NCBI GenBank assembly: GCA_036867785.1
Contig: CP145424.1
Coordinates: 248,001-312,000 of the forward strand
Length of the DNA stretch: 64,000 nt
Source: Plasmodiophora brassicae
Taxonomy: Eukaryota > Endomyxa: Phytomyxea > Phytomyxea > Plasmodiophorida
Direction of reading: 5' to 3'
Positions 32,226 to 42,866 of this stretch are shown here, piece by piece (positions within the stretch are counted from its first letter, which is position 1; the number at the start of each line of letters is the position of its first letter). A program made the translations under genes and the position numbers. The notes below the pieces were generated by a model. That model saw only the letters and a list, made by a program, of their open reading frames with translations, did no database searches and was not told the origin of the DNA.

Positions 32226-32900
32226 ACCGTTCGACCCTGGTCGTGACGGCGTGTGTACGTCCACTGTGTGTTGCATTGGGGAGAGATCCTTGCTGTGTGC
32301 CCGCGCGCGTTCACACTCGACATGCTGGCCGGCGTGCCGCTCGGGCCCTGTCCTGTCCCAGCGCTCTCCTTGCCCGGTATAGGCGGCCAGGTGCGCTCGA
32401 TGGCCGGGCGCCCGTGGCGTTCTTCTGTGCAGTGACATGGGTAAGCAACCAGGGGCGCACCAGTCCGATGATCGATCTTGCATCTACTGCGGTCGCCTTA
32501 CAGGTCGACCACCACGCCCGTTCCTCCACCTGCCCTGTCTGTCCATTCGTGGCCCAAGTTCTCTCCGCTGGTTCGATCACGTGAACGGCGATCCGCAGGC
32601 CGTCCTCAGCGACCCCGGGCGCGCACACACGTCTGGCGATCTGGGACGTTGCAAGGTTCGTTGATCGCCGATCGATACCCGATGCGGTCGCACAGCACAA
32701 TCACCATCGTTGTCATCGCGCTGCTTGCCGTCAACAACCCGACCGCGGCGACATGGACCCCGTATTCCGGACGGTCGTCATCGTCGTCCTGGGCCGCACC
32801 GTCGCCAATATTAGCGAGCCAGGCCGCCTCGCCGTCGTTCGTCGCCTTTAGCGTCGTACCGACAGCGCGACTTCCTGCTGAGGAAGCGATTCCGTAAGCG
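32226..32900. other. Segment shared with 59450-60070 and 63070-63440; no clear gene
   Basis: It follows the small gene in each unit. A short plus-strand frame from about 32680 starts MRSHSTITIVVIALLAV, which looks like a signal peptide, and has a relative at about 59640 on the minus strand. It may be a first exon or a chance frame. I see nothing else in it. Confidence 0.4.
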
Positions 32901-32901
32901 G

Positions 32902-33294
32902 TCAAATGCCATGTTTCTCGCCCTGCTCACGCTGCGCCGCATCGGCGTGCGACGACTGTCGCGAGAGTTCTTGCTCCGCCTTGTAGATCCTATCGCGCGT
33001 ACGCGCCAGCTCGGCATCAGACGTCGACATCGTGATGAGGAGCCGCGGCTGTTCCAACGGGTCCATGGCCTGCTTCTGGTAATTCCGCATGCAGGTCAGG
33101 TACTGTTCGACGTCTTGCAGGCTCCTGGTGAAGGCACTTGCGCATGCTCGCTGGTCTTTCTCGTCTTGAAGCAGACGTGCGCCAAGTCTAGCTCGGTCGT
33201 CGATGCTCAGGATTGCCGCTTGAGTCCATGGCATCGTGTGGGCTGGCCATCTGACGGACCTGCTAGTCCTGTAGTTGGCGTGCAAACGCTTCAT
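32902..33294 (-). CDS. Possible coiled-coil protein, last exon(s)
   Basis: A helix-rich minus-strand frame, RLGARLLQDEKDQRACASAF, VEQYLTCMRNYQKQAMDPLE, ELARTRDRIYKAEQELSRQ, ending GEKHGI. Composition and charge pattern look coding. Upstream, another frame reads YLVIIDDEAFARQLQD, which would make a good preceding exon, but I could not find a convincing splice. The remainder of 33295-34076 holds nothing else recognisable. Confidence 0.35.
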   Translation of the reverse strand: MKRLHANYRTSRSVRWPAHTMPWTQAAILSIDDRARLGARLLQDEKDQRACASAFTRSLQDVEQYLTCMRNYQKQAMDPLEQPRLLITMSTSDAELARTRDRIYKAEQELSRQSSHADAAQREQGEKHGI

Positions 33295-34076
33295 CGTCGA
33301 TGATCACCAGGTAGGTTGCTTCTGGGGCGTCGTGCGAGCGCACCAGACACAGCTGGCTTATAGGGCGACAGAACGACTTTAGGCCAGGGGGCCTTGCAAT
33401 GTAGAATCGCCTGCATGCACGACTCAACGTAAACTGTATATAGATGACCGGCGCTTAGCGAAAATGTGCCCCAACACTGCGTCAACACACCTTGTCAGTT
33501 CGCGTCGTCATCAGGGAACCCGACGGGACGCACTCGGGGTCGACACCTGTGGGCGTCGCCAGTGGCGTTGATCCAGGGATGGCTGGTCGGGGCCACGCTC
33601 CTTATCTTCAACATAGCTCGATCGCTCTCACGATCGAGCTGGATGCGTCCCATACTTTGTGGAGCGCGGCGGGTTCTCCTGTACTGGAGCGATGCGATCC
33701 GAGGGCGCTAACGACTTGCACCTCAGTACGAGCCGATTGTCAACGACGACAATATCATCCCGCCTGCCGCTGTCCGAGAGTCAAGATTCTCGAGCCACTT
33801 GCCCGAGAGTCAGTCAAGCGTCACTGGGGAGCTCACTGCGCGCACTGCGTGAGAGGCTGAGAGCCCACGCCGCCTGCCGCCTGGTGCCAAACATAGCGCC
33901 TTGCCTGCATGCACGACGGGGTCCCTGTCGACGGACAGGCCCCGATTTTCGACGCGGACTGCGCAGGCGCCCCTGGACCTGGCTGGACTGGGGGCCCGGC
34001 CGCCGGTCGGCATGTCGTCATTCCTCAAACCGTTGCGCTGGCGTTGCGACTGTTCCTGTCCGAAGGCTCCAAGACC

Positions 34077-35321
34077 ATGCTGCGCATGTCGCTTCTGGCC
34101 GCTGTCGCCGTCGTGTCCCTGGTCGCTGCGCAAGATCGCAGGGCTGCCATTGTGATCACCGATGTCAGGTTGGATGACAAGGTGGCGGTGAACTATGTGA
34201 GCTCTGCCGGCAAGTACAGCAGCGTGACTGCCGTGATCACGTGCGTTGCTGACGCTGATCGCGCGCACGGCGACCTGCGAGACTTCCTGGTCAAGACGTA
34301 CCGCAACGGCAATAGCCCTGTTCGCATCATGAGAGTCCCGAATCCGAGGAGCGAAGCCGTCCGATATGAGAAGTTCTTCATCGGCAATGCAACTGAAACT
34401 TCCACGTTCCTGGACCGTATCGACCAGTTGTTCGACAGCCCCACCGTCGTGGACATCTTCCAGATCGCGCCGACTCCTATGGACAACATCGTTCGCCTCA
34501 TTAAGGCGAAAAATGTGCACGTTGGCCTGTACCATCTGAGCTTCGGGTACTGCTCGTCGCAGTACGACTCGTGCGGTATTCCGGACCCTAATGCCCAGAA
34601 GGTATTCCTGGACAGCATCGGGGACGAGATCCGCCGCCAGCACCCGAACGCTGTCGTCGTGTTCTGCAGCAACAAGCAATCGTTCAACCCGCCGGGATCC
34701 GGCAGCTACCAGCCGTACGCGGCCATGAAGGACCTCCTGCCTGAAGACCACCTGGAGGCCGAACTTAAAGAACCGTTCCTCGCCGACAGGCTCCTGGAAG
34801 CCAAAGAGGCCCTGGAGTACTGTAACGTGTCCACCACTACTCCCCTGTTCCCGAACATTCCCGGGCGCAATGTGGATACGACAGCCGATGTCCTGCACCA
34901 GCTGGTCCTGGAGGTGCGCAAGAACGAAAACAAAAGCATGAGTCGCGAGCTTCGCCAGCACTTCCGCACGTATCTCGACGAAGCCCTTCCCGAGCTGAAT
35001 CGATGCATGCATGCAGGTTCCTCGGTCGTCTGGCAGCGCTGCGACAATACCCTGGTGAAGCGTTTGGAAGAGCATGTTCTCCCGGTCTTCCAAGACGATG
35101 CGCAAATGCAAATCCTCATCAGCGATGGCAACCAAGTTGCTGCCGTCATCGACGCCAAGCATCAGAACTGGACCAACCTGAAGGGCATGGAGTTCGTCTA
35201 TAACCACAAGGACAAGGTCTACGAGTTCGCTGAAGCTCCAGGTGCCGCCGACAAAATGCTTTGCGACGCGTCCCCTACTCGGTGCCTCGAACTGCTGCGT
35301 CCCACCTTGCTGTCGCAGTGA
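34077..35321 (+). CDS. Secreted protein with nucleoside-hydrolase-like start
   Basis: 414 aa from the ATG at 34077, chosen because it gives a signal peptide (MLRMSLLAAVAVVSLVAAQD). The next residues (AAIVITDVRLDDKVAVNYVS, then VTAVITCVADADRAHGDLRD) recall the DTD/DD-x-AL motif and following strand of nucleoside hydrolases, but the spacing is loose and later family motifs are not evident. Several cysteines occur (YCSSQYDSCG, EYCN, RCMHAG, MLCDASPTRC), and two NxS/T sequons. It is a single exon with excellent coding character. Function is a weak guess. Confidence 0.5.
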   Translation: MLRMSLLAAVAVVSLVAAQDRRAAIVITDVRLDDKVAVNYVSSAGKYSSVTAVITCVADADRAHGDLRDFLVKTYRNGNSPVRIMRVPNPRSEAVRYEKFFIGNATETSTFLDRIDQLFDSPTVVDIFQIAPTPMDNIVRLIKAKNVHVGLYHLSFGYCSSQYDSCGIPDPNAQKVFLDSIGDEIRRQHPNAVVVFCSNKQSFNPPGSGSYQPYAAMKDLLPEDHLEAELKEPFLADRLLEAKEALEYCNVSTTTPLFPNIPGRNVDTTADVLHQLVLEVRKNENKSMSRELRQHFRTYLDEALPELNRCMHAGSSVVWQRCDNTLVKRLEEHVLPVFQDDAQMQILISDGNQVAAVIDAKHQNWTNLKGMEFVYNHKDKVYEFAEAPGAADKMLCDASPTRCLELLRPTLLSQ

Positions 35322-35655
35322 CCTCGCTCGAATATGGCATGACAACATGAGCAATACACCTGGCGCTGAGCCGCCCATCGCGTTTGGCTTTAAGTATACG
35401 TACTGCAGAGGCACGGCGCGGGCGAGCATCGATCACGTGTGCGCGCGCAGATTGCCACTGCATAGAACGGGGTGCACGTTTGGTCGTCGTTTGGTGCTGG
35501 ACAGAGCAACAGACGAACCAGATACGTACGTGCGAATGCCCGGGGGGCAGATTTCAGGCGGCGAATCGTGCCGTTGCTGTGCCAGGCCGGTAACGTTAGT
35601 ACAGCGTCAGGGTGCCGTCGCGCGATGGATGAATCTAACTCTGTCCGTGCCGCGT

Positions 35656-36184
35656 ATGGACTCCGAAGATGGCCGGCCCGTCGTCGACCTCTACGCCGAC
35701 CTGCCCGACGTCCTGTACAACCTGCAGCTGAGCTGTGTAAGTCAACCGTCAATCCAGGGGCGCGCACCCTGTCGAAATGATCAGCCGACAGGCCACAGAC
35801 GAACTCGGCAAGGCGACTCAGGCGGTTGCCGGTATGAAAGAGCAGTTACGATCGTGCGAAACGACCCTTGATGTATGTCGCGTTGCCTCGATAGCACATC
35901 TACGACGGCTGGTTGATGACTGGCAAATTCAGTTAGCGCTATCGCAGAACAAAATCCTGATTCGTAACCTGAGCGTTCTGTTTTCAACCGCCAAGGCAGA
36001 GATCGAACGGAAAGACAGCATGATCGACGACCTTCGACAGGAGTACGCGCCTATCCATCGTCGTCCACCTCCTGCTAATCCGTCTAACCGGCGTCTTTCC
36101 AGAGTCACCTCACTGCGGGACGAGCTGCAGCGACTTCGCAGGCCCAGGCGCGCAGATCGCGACACAAACGTGCAGCCACAATAA
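35656..36184 (+). CDS. Small coiled-coil protein resembling the N-terminus of FLASH/CASP8AP2
   Basis: Three exons: from 35656 to a GTAAGT donor near 35735; from GCC ACA at about 35794 to a GTATGT donor near 35874; and from about 35933 to 36184. All are phase 0. The product starts MDSEDGRPVVDLYADLPDVL. The final exon reads LSQNKILIRNLSVLFSTAKA then EIERKDSMIDDLR. In FLASH the N-terminal coiled coil has the same order: a DLY-acidic block, then N-x-SLLI-x-TA-x-x-EI-x-RKD-x-x-I-x-x-L. FLASH works in histone pre-mRNA processing. The match is short, so this is only a suggestion. The bases 35322-35655 before it and 36185-36500 after it show no clear gene. Confidence 0.4.
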
Positions 36185-36551
36185 AGTCGTTCGCTGCTGT
36201 TGCCATGTAGGCGCTGTCCGCCAGCCTCCCACTTGCGATTAGTCCCCCGTCCCGTGTGCGCCATGCAGTTGCAGGTGTCCGCGCTTCGGATGCAGCTCCG
36301 GCCCGCACAGTGCACGACCGACTGGGCGCTGTAGTTGCAGCTGCACAGGCCGCGACGCAGTGACCGTGTCAGTGCCGTCTGCCGATGCTGGGCGTCGTAC
36401 GGCGGGCCACGCGTCGTATTGCCAGGGCGCCGGCGCGTTTCTGTCGGTACGAGTCGACGACGAGAGGTGCGTCGCCCTGGGTCGTCCGGACGGGCGTTCG
36501 CTGACGGGGGGCGGTGGCTAGTAGGCGAGCGCGGGCCGACAAAGGTGCCGA

Positions 36552-37338
36552 ATGAGGACGAGGTCGATCGTATCGTGGAGGATTTGGGCGGGTATGGACA
36601 GGTAGACAAATATGGGAGCATTGCTGTCGCCCGACTGGTGACGTCATGTGGGTATAGTGCGTCCTACAGCTGTGGATCGCACAAGCGATGGAAGACCTGG
36701 AGGCGCGTCGAGGGTCGCCGATCCAGTTGCGACACGCGAACATGGCCGACCGGATCCGCCTGTTCGGCAGCGCCGAGACGAAAACGCTGACGATCAGCCA
36801 GAACGGCCTCGGGAAGACCAAGCAGGATCTGCAGGACGCCCTGGGGCCGCTCATGAACGCCAAAGAGGTGGATCTCGAGAAGTACATGGATGACGAGGCG
36901 ACAACGCCCGCGGTGCTGCTCAGGCAGCGATTCGTGTCGACGTTCTTCGTGGCACATCGCGTGCGTGTGTACGAGTGTTTCGTTCCGGATCGCTGAGCAT
37001 CTTGTGTCTAGGTGGAAATCTTCGCACGGTCGTTCTTGGATGACGCTCATGGGACGTACTGGTGTACGGAAGCCATGGGGCCGAGTAACGCCGACTTCCG
37101 CAAAGACGATGTCGAGATGGGCATGAAGGTCGTGCTCCACCTGCGAGACGAGTATATGGGGCTCACAGAGGCCGACCATCTGCGTCGGAAGGTGCTGGCG
37201 CTGTGTAAGAGTCGCATGATGATCAGCAACCACATTTTCCCGGTGTTCGTTAACGGACGGAGAGTGAGCGTTATCGGTGGACGGCCATTGAACAAGGAAG
37301 AAAATGAGCCCACGCCAGCATTCGTAAGCCCATCATGA
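36552..37338 (+). CDS. Divergent orphan HSP90 N-terminal-domain-like protein
   Basis: Probable exons end at 36601, then 36670-36960 and 37012-37338 (introns of 68 and 51 bases, phase 0). The blocks follow the HSP90 ATPase domain in order: ADRIRLFGSAETKTLTISQN (family DxxxxTLTIxDxG), GLGKTKQDLQDALGPL (GIGMTKxDLxNNLG), RQRFVSTFFVAHRVEIFARS (GQFGVGFYSAFLVADxVxV), GMKVVLHLRDEYMG and LRRKVLALCKSRMMISNHIF. The glycine-rich ATP lid is not conserved and the aspartate of DxGIGM is replaced. No middle or C-terminal HSP90 domains follow before the stop at 37338. It may be a repurposed or decaying HSP90 relative. The 5' end is unresolved. Confidence 0.5.
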
Positions 37339-38212
37339 CGACGTGCAGCTGTCGATTATCATTGCTCACATTTCTGTGTGCGTTCAGACGCCGGAGGAGA
37401 TGGAGCAGCAGTGCGAACCGGGACCGACAAGCTTCAAGACGCACCCTGCCAACTTCAAGAGGGATCTGTGAAGCATTAACGACCCTGCTGTGTCATCTTG
37501 CGAGTGATCGATGCCCGACCTGTTTGTGATGGGCTGGGTAATGAACCCATGGCTAGAGTGTATTGCAAGGGGGACGGAGTCGGCTATGGAATGACATCAT
37601 TCATTGACGATCGTGGCCAGCAAGTTGCTGGCATGTCCCCTCGACGACATCCTTGGTCATGGATTGCCTTAGATGGCCTGCCTTCCTGCCCAAGATGGCA
37701 TCGGTGAATCCAGGCAGCCAGTGACTGGACTTCTCCTTGATGATGGGGTAATGAGTGTGAGATACCCTCCATTGATAGCGGCGTTAGGGATCGTTCTGGG
37801 CACCAGCCTCTTCGAACGGAACGGTCCGGCAGTCACCTGCTGTCCTGATGTACCGCGGTCACACATCCGGGCTGCAATCGATGTGGATATCGGATCCATA
37901 GAAACCTGGTCAGGCACTTGTCCCTAATGCCGGCAACTTCGAGTGATTGCACCTGCACAATACTATACCGCTAACATCATCGATGTATGCGGTATACGCT
38001 GCCTACCTCTGAGTTGCCTGTCACTTCAGGTGCTGCTCCTCCACAAATCGTCCGTTCACAGTACAGTCGTTGTACCCTGCGAGGCTCTGTTTTCTGAAGA
38101 GCGAGTAACCGAAGGCGTAGTCTTGCAACGCGGTGGAACGTGTTATCGCAACCTCACCACTCGGTCTACAATGGTTCGGGCTCAGTAATATTCTACATCG
38201 ATACAGGCGGCA
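37339..38212. other. No gene recognised
   Basis: Only short open frames, lower GC than the gene-rich parts, and no recognisable protein or RNA. It borders the piggyBac remnant. Confidence 0.5.
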
Positions 38213-39995
38213 TTAACCCTTTATGGCTTCGGAGTTTTCGACGCAATCGTGTCGCATATAGAAACTGCAATAACTTTTTGAATATCGCATGTAGAAACGT
38301 CCGACCAACAGATTCGAATAGAACACGACGCGAGGAGCATACAGATGGTTTCAGCCCATCCAGACGACAATTATAACAAAAGTTAGATTATGCGGAAAGT
38401 CGCTTCGACACGATCGCGTCGCTAATTTGGGCAAGCCATAACTTTATATGTAGCTGTCCAAATGGAACAGCTTTAACGGGAGCTGGTGCCACAGATCATG
38501 AGAGCGCGGCGGTATGCCGCGTCAAGGCCGTCCGGATTCCTGGATCACACACGGTTGGCGAGTTCCGAGCACCCACGGGGTTCCTCGACGAGAACGGCTA
38601 GGAAAGGCGTTAGCTCCGGGTTTCTCGCGTGCGACAAGTGCATACGCTATGCCAAGCGGAAAGTGGTCGCCAAAGCTCACGAATTATCCGATGCCGATGC
38701 CCGAGCCGAGGTGACGGAGGCGAAGTCGCGTTCATATCGGCCGAGTTCCGCTGTGGTTGACGCGATAGACACGCCGCAAAGGGTGATAACGAACGAAACC
38801 TCAACAATGTCGCCGTTCAAGATCAGTCCGCTCATTAGAGTGCATATTACGTTCCTGTTATTTAGGTCAAACCCATGCACAGGACAACAGCGAGCCACTC
38901 TCTCAGTCCCTGCAGTAGTCAACGGTCGCCAATCGCGGTATATACGTACTTGACCTGTGCAGCATAGATGTTCGTACAACGTACAATCGTATTCAGCATG
39001 GACGTATCCAGGAACTGCCCAAAGATCAAGTGGACGGCGTCGTGCTCACTTAGTGTGTCCACGCCTTCGAACTTCGTGCGGGGCGGACCCGTACGTGGCA
39101 CGGCTCAGAAACTCTGGAATATCTAGCAGGAACGTTCCGTCCTAGATACTCTCTGGATGTTCGATATTCCACCCGTATACGTTCATCTACAAGGTCGCCA
39201 GCTAGCGCCAGTATCGCAGAGACCAACGTGTACGCGAATACGATGCCCATGACCGTCCAATTGAACAACGCCAGATCCATCGTTATCATCGGCGCCGTCA
39301 TCATCGGAAGCGTCAACCTCGACTGGCTGGGCCTCGTACGGATCTGGATTGGATTCTGAGCCGTCAGAGTCGGTTTCTGGCGCAAAGACGTGAAGCACTT
39401 CGCCTCTATCGACTTGGTCCACTCCGATGTCGTCGTCAGCATGACCCTCACCGACATCTTGGGCGTTATCTGCGACATCAAGGACCAGTGAGCAAATCTG
39501 TCGCGACTTGAACATTGCCTATTACCTCCTAGAGGTGTACGGTTAGGAGCTGGAGCTGCTGGTGCGCTGCCACTGCCTGCCAGAGATGGATCTCCCGCAG
39601 GACCTCCGCCTGACCCCTTCCGCGACGAACATGTCATGCGATTGTGACCGAGCGCCTTGCAATACGAGCACTTGTACTGTCGTCTGGGTATGCCAGCATC
39701 CCCTCCGACATCTGCTGCGCCGGCCATTGTGCTTTGACCTACAGTACGCTCAGAATTTGGCGGGACTGCTTTTGACCAGTCCTAGACACGATCGTGACTA
39801 ACTTTCAATGTCCGATAACTTTTCATGGAATTTTGATAGGAAGTTATAATTTCGTTTATTTGGAGAAATGCATGGTCGGGTCGCCCAGTAAAATTTTCAG
39901 ATGCGAATAACCTCACCAGTCTGCGCAATGAATGTCAGAAAATCGAAATCCCGAATTTGCGACGCAATTGTGTCGCAAAAACGGTAAAGGGTTAA
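38213..39995 (-). mobile_element. piggyBac-family DNA transposon remnant
   Basis: The element is bounded by TTAA at 38213-38216 and TTAA at 39992-39995, the piggyBac target duplication. Its ends are inverted: TTAACCCTTTATGG on the left and, reading inward from the right, TTAACCCTTTACCG. Just inside both lies CGACGCAATYGTGTCGCA, itself a near-palindrome. Base composition is distinctly more AT-rich than the host. At 1.8 kb it is shorter than autonomous elements, so it is a deletion derivative. Confidence 0.8.
38677..39727 (-). pseudogene. Truncated piggyBac transposase
   Basis: Minus-strand pieces in order are a zinc knuckle (YKCSYCKALGHNRMTC), an acidic low-complexity stretch (ETDSDGSESNPDPYE, DASDDDGADDNDGSG), then the start of the DDE_Tnp_1_7 region (FEGVDTLSEHDAVHLIFGQF and LNTIVRCTNIYA). 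Stops and frame changes separate these, and the catalytic aspartate region is absent. It cannot make an active transposase. Confidence 0.65.
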
Positions 39996-41162
39996 GGGAC
40001 TTTGCATGTTTATTCGAATTGCAGCACTTTGCTCAACACGGTTGAACGACCAGACGAACAACGCTGAAAGACAAACTGGTACTAGCGTCGCGCAGCGTGT
40101 TCTTCACCTGGAAGAAAACCGAACTACAATTGGCGATACACTAGCCTGATGTGTTAATGCAGACAGTGGAACGATGAATAGTGGTGGCGGCGAACGTGCG
40201 ACGCACTAACACGGTAGCAAATGATGTAGAACGATCAAGTGCTTCCTCCAGAAAGGTGAAAATGAAATGTTGGCGTCCCGATTGGTCGTTATCGGCACTA
40301 GTCAGCAGATAAGACCACCAAGGACGCCATGAGTTTGCTTTTGGACGCAGGCAACCAGGGTCACCAATGTTTTGACCGGCACGCCCATAGACAAAAGGGC
40401 GGGCCGGCTTCGAACAGTCCATGAACCGTCATCACATAATGACGCCACCTGCAAACCATTTGTCAGACACGGTTTCGGCAATGCAAGATCAATAGGAAAG
40501 TGAACGTCGCGTTCAGAACGGTTAAGTTGTCCGCACGATCACCTCAGTAGACCATCGCGAGAATAATTGGATTCATCAACGCAAACGATAATAAAACCGT
40601 AAACAGACGCAAAGGAAGACACCAACCTGATCATCCAACAGCGTTCTCGACGCCGAGCGGCAGTTGCCTGAACACAACGTGTCAGGTACAATACGCAGGA
40701 CTACACGCTGGCAAACGATAAATCAAAATGTCTCCGTTGAATCTATCGCGGTTCTCGTCAAAGCCGAGGCTTGGAGTGGTGCATGGTCACGAATAAACTC
40801 TTCATCGACAGCAACAACAGCAACAAACGTGCAACCTTAGCATACCGTTTCGCATCCGGAACCATGCAGCAAAGTTCGACATCGAGAACGCTGTCGCGCT
40901 GCAAATGGCATTGTGATTTGCGATGGGCTGTCCGCCGTCGCGCCGTGCCGCGGGGTCCGCCACGGCGTCCGTGGCGCAGCCGCCTGCCCGCACGATATAC
41001 GTTTTAGGGCGCAGCTCATACAGCGAACATGTCCTCGGCCGTATATACGACGAAGGAGTGCAGGGTTGGTACATGTGACGCTGAAATCGCGCGCGAACGC
41101 ACATTGCTTCCGGCGTCAAGCACGACGATGATAACAGGCTCACGTAGATGGCGTAGCGTTCT
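39996..41162. other. No gene recognised
   Basis: AT-richer than the surroundings, with only short chance frames. It may be further old transposon sequence, but no termini or protein similarity were seen. Confidence 0.5.
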
Positions 41163-42519
41163 TTATGTATCAATCCATTTGAGGGACCCGTAGAGAAGGC
41201 AGGTATATGGTAGTGGTCCCGGGCAGGGTGCCAGTATCTTCAGGGAATGTTTCGCGCTCTCGACGGCGGCAACGAACACGAAACCGGCGACGGGCGCCGT
41301 TAACAGTTCTTCAGGGGACGACGCTTGCGACACGGCCAGAATCGAATTGTTGAACTCGTTGGATGGTGTAACAGGCATGATCTGATTCGGTTCCAGCTGA
41401 CGTTCTTCGCCGATGGGCAGCATGGTTGATGGCGCCTGCGCCAGGCCGCCGACTTGGTACACGCCGACAGCGTTGTATCGCAGGACGGACGTATGAGGGC
41501 ACAGGTCGCCCGACACGCCGTAAAAGTATTGCCGGACGCGCTTATGCATCTGAAGACGACGTGTAGATGGATCTCTCGCGATAACGCCGCCCGACTTCGG
41601 CACCTGTGGCACCCGCTGATTACTATCCCAGAAATAACAGCAGTACCTGGCCGCACTGATCCTACCTTAACAACAACAACGCCCGCTAGTTCCGGTTCGT
41701 TACCGAGCTGTGCCCGAAGTCGATCTTGCCCGATCACGACGATATGTGAAATGCGGAGCAGTTTCGCCACCTCGATAATCATCTTGTACCCTTCGCCGTC
41801 CGTCCACCCGCACGTGCTGACTACGAACCCGCTGCGGCGCTCGTCTTCGTGGACGCCGAACCTCTTATCGACAGCAGCGCCCAGCTGCTGAACACAGGTC
41901 TTGTAATGGTCGACGTTCTCGACCGGCGCCACGTGACCGTAAAAGAAGACGACAGGAACGCGATGTGTCAACCCTTTCTCGACATCGAACGGATGCAGTA
42001 TAGACGTCGCTGCTACCGCTCCCGGAATAGCAATGTCGTTATGGCCGACATCGATATCGAGGAACAGAGGACGGCGTCCGGCCCGCACCGAGTACGACAG
42101 CAAGATCCTCGCCAGCGTCGATTTCCCGGAATCACTACTGCCGACAATCATGACGCGAGGGCCGTCGGCGGACGATTCGCGAAGTGCATCAATCTTCGAA
42201 TGCAAGTTGATATACTCGCGCATTGGCGTCTCGTCCGATATATAAACGACCGCGGTTCGCCCTTTAACCTCTGAACGAAACGCGTTAACAGACGGACAGG
42301 CGCGGGTGACGGTTCGTACATACCAAGGGAGCATCCGTGCCACGTGTAGATCGCAGCGGCGTCGGCCAGACTGTACTCGACGTCTTTGGCGAGTTCCGTC
42401 CCGAACAGTTCAGCGGTCCCATTCAGGAGACGCACGGTCACCGCCTGGTCCGGCAGCGTCTCCAGACGCAGCTCGGACTCGGACGCCAACTGGAACTTCT
42501 GCACCGGCGTCTCCTCCAT
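41163..42519 (-). CDS. CLP1: CLP1 polyribonucleotide 5'-hydroxyl-kinase / cleavage factor subunit
   Basis: Exons 42324-42519, 41666-42270 and 41163-41603 (introns of 53 and 62 bases) give 413 aa. The N-terminal beta domain reads FQLASESELRLETL, NGTAELFGTELAKDVEYSL and TWHGCSLE. The P-loop is VGSSDSGKSTLARILLSYSV and is followed by RRPLFLDIDVGHNDIAIPG. STCGWTDGEGYKMIIEVA and VVIGQDRL follow, and the end is LKILAPCPGPLP ... LLYGSLKWID. CLP1 acts in mRNA 3'-end cleavage and in tRNA splicing, in the nucleus. The family P-loop lysine and serine are present, so kinase activity is possible. It is divergent from the 7TM-RGS gene, with 350 bases between. Confidence 0.93.
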
Positions 42520-42866
42520 CCCGGATAGCCGCACTGCCGCAGTTTCCGCCGCCCCTGGCACTGACGACGGCTTTCCTCCATCGCCACGGGAGGGGGACGG
42601 GCGGACGGCGAACTGCGCACTGCAATCACCGCATCGCCTACGACTGCCGCGTATCGCACTCTGTGAACTGCATTCGACGCACTTGGAGCTACACATCACG
42701 ATTCGGCACACACAGTTGAGCTGCACATCAACGCAGTGCGAGGCTACCCGGTCATTAATGTATGTGTCGAGCTGCACACCATCCCAAGTGGGCCAGCAGG
42801 AGGGCATATCACCGGATATAGGTCGTGGACGATCAGGTGGTACGATCGGTTGAAGCCCCAACGAGG

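Larger units (their letters stand above)
26400..32900 (+). repeat. Left array of Cys/His-repeat gene units (plus strand)
   Basis: The order is A-type Cys/His gene, small zinc-ribbon gene, an aminotransferase scrap, B-type Cys/His gene, second small gene, and an intergenic segment. Each part has a close counterpart in opposite orientation at 56100-63970. On its own strand the right array reads B then A, so it is a circularly permuted inverted copy rather than a simple inversion. Confidence 0.75.

Noticed and set aside
33810-35429. A 539-codon minus-strand frame opposite the secreted protein gene at 34077
   Set aside because: Antisense shadow; the plus frame has a signal peptide, balanced composition and better codon use.
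37669-37917. Possible retrotransposon-like frame
   Set aside because: A faint resemblance of a few residues to a copia RNase H region was not sustained in order or length.
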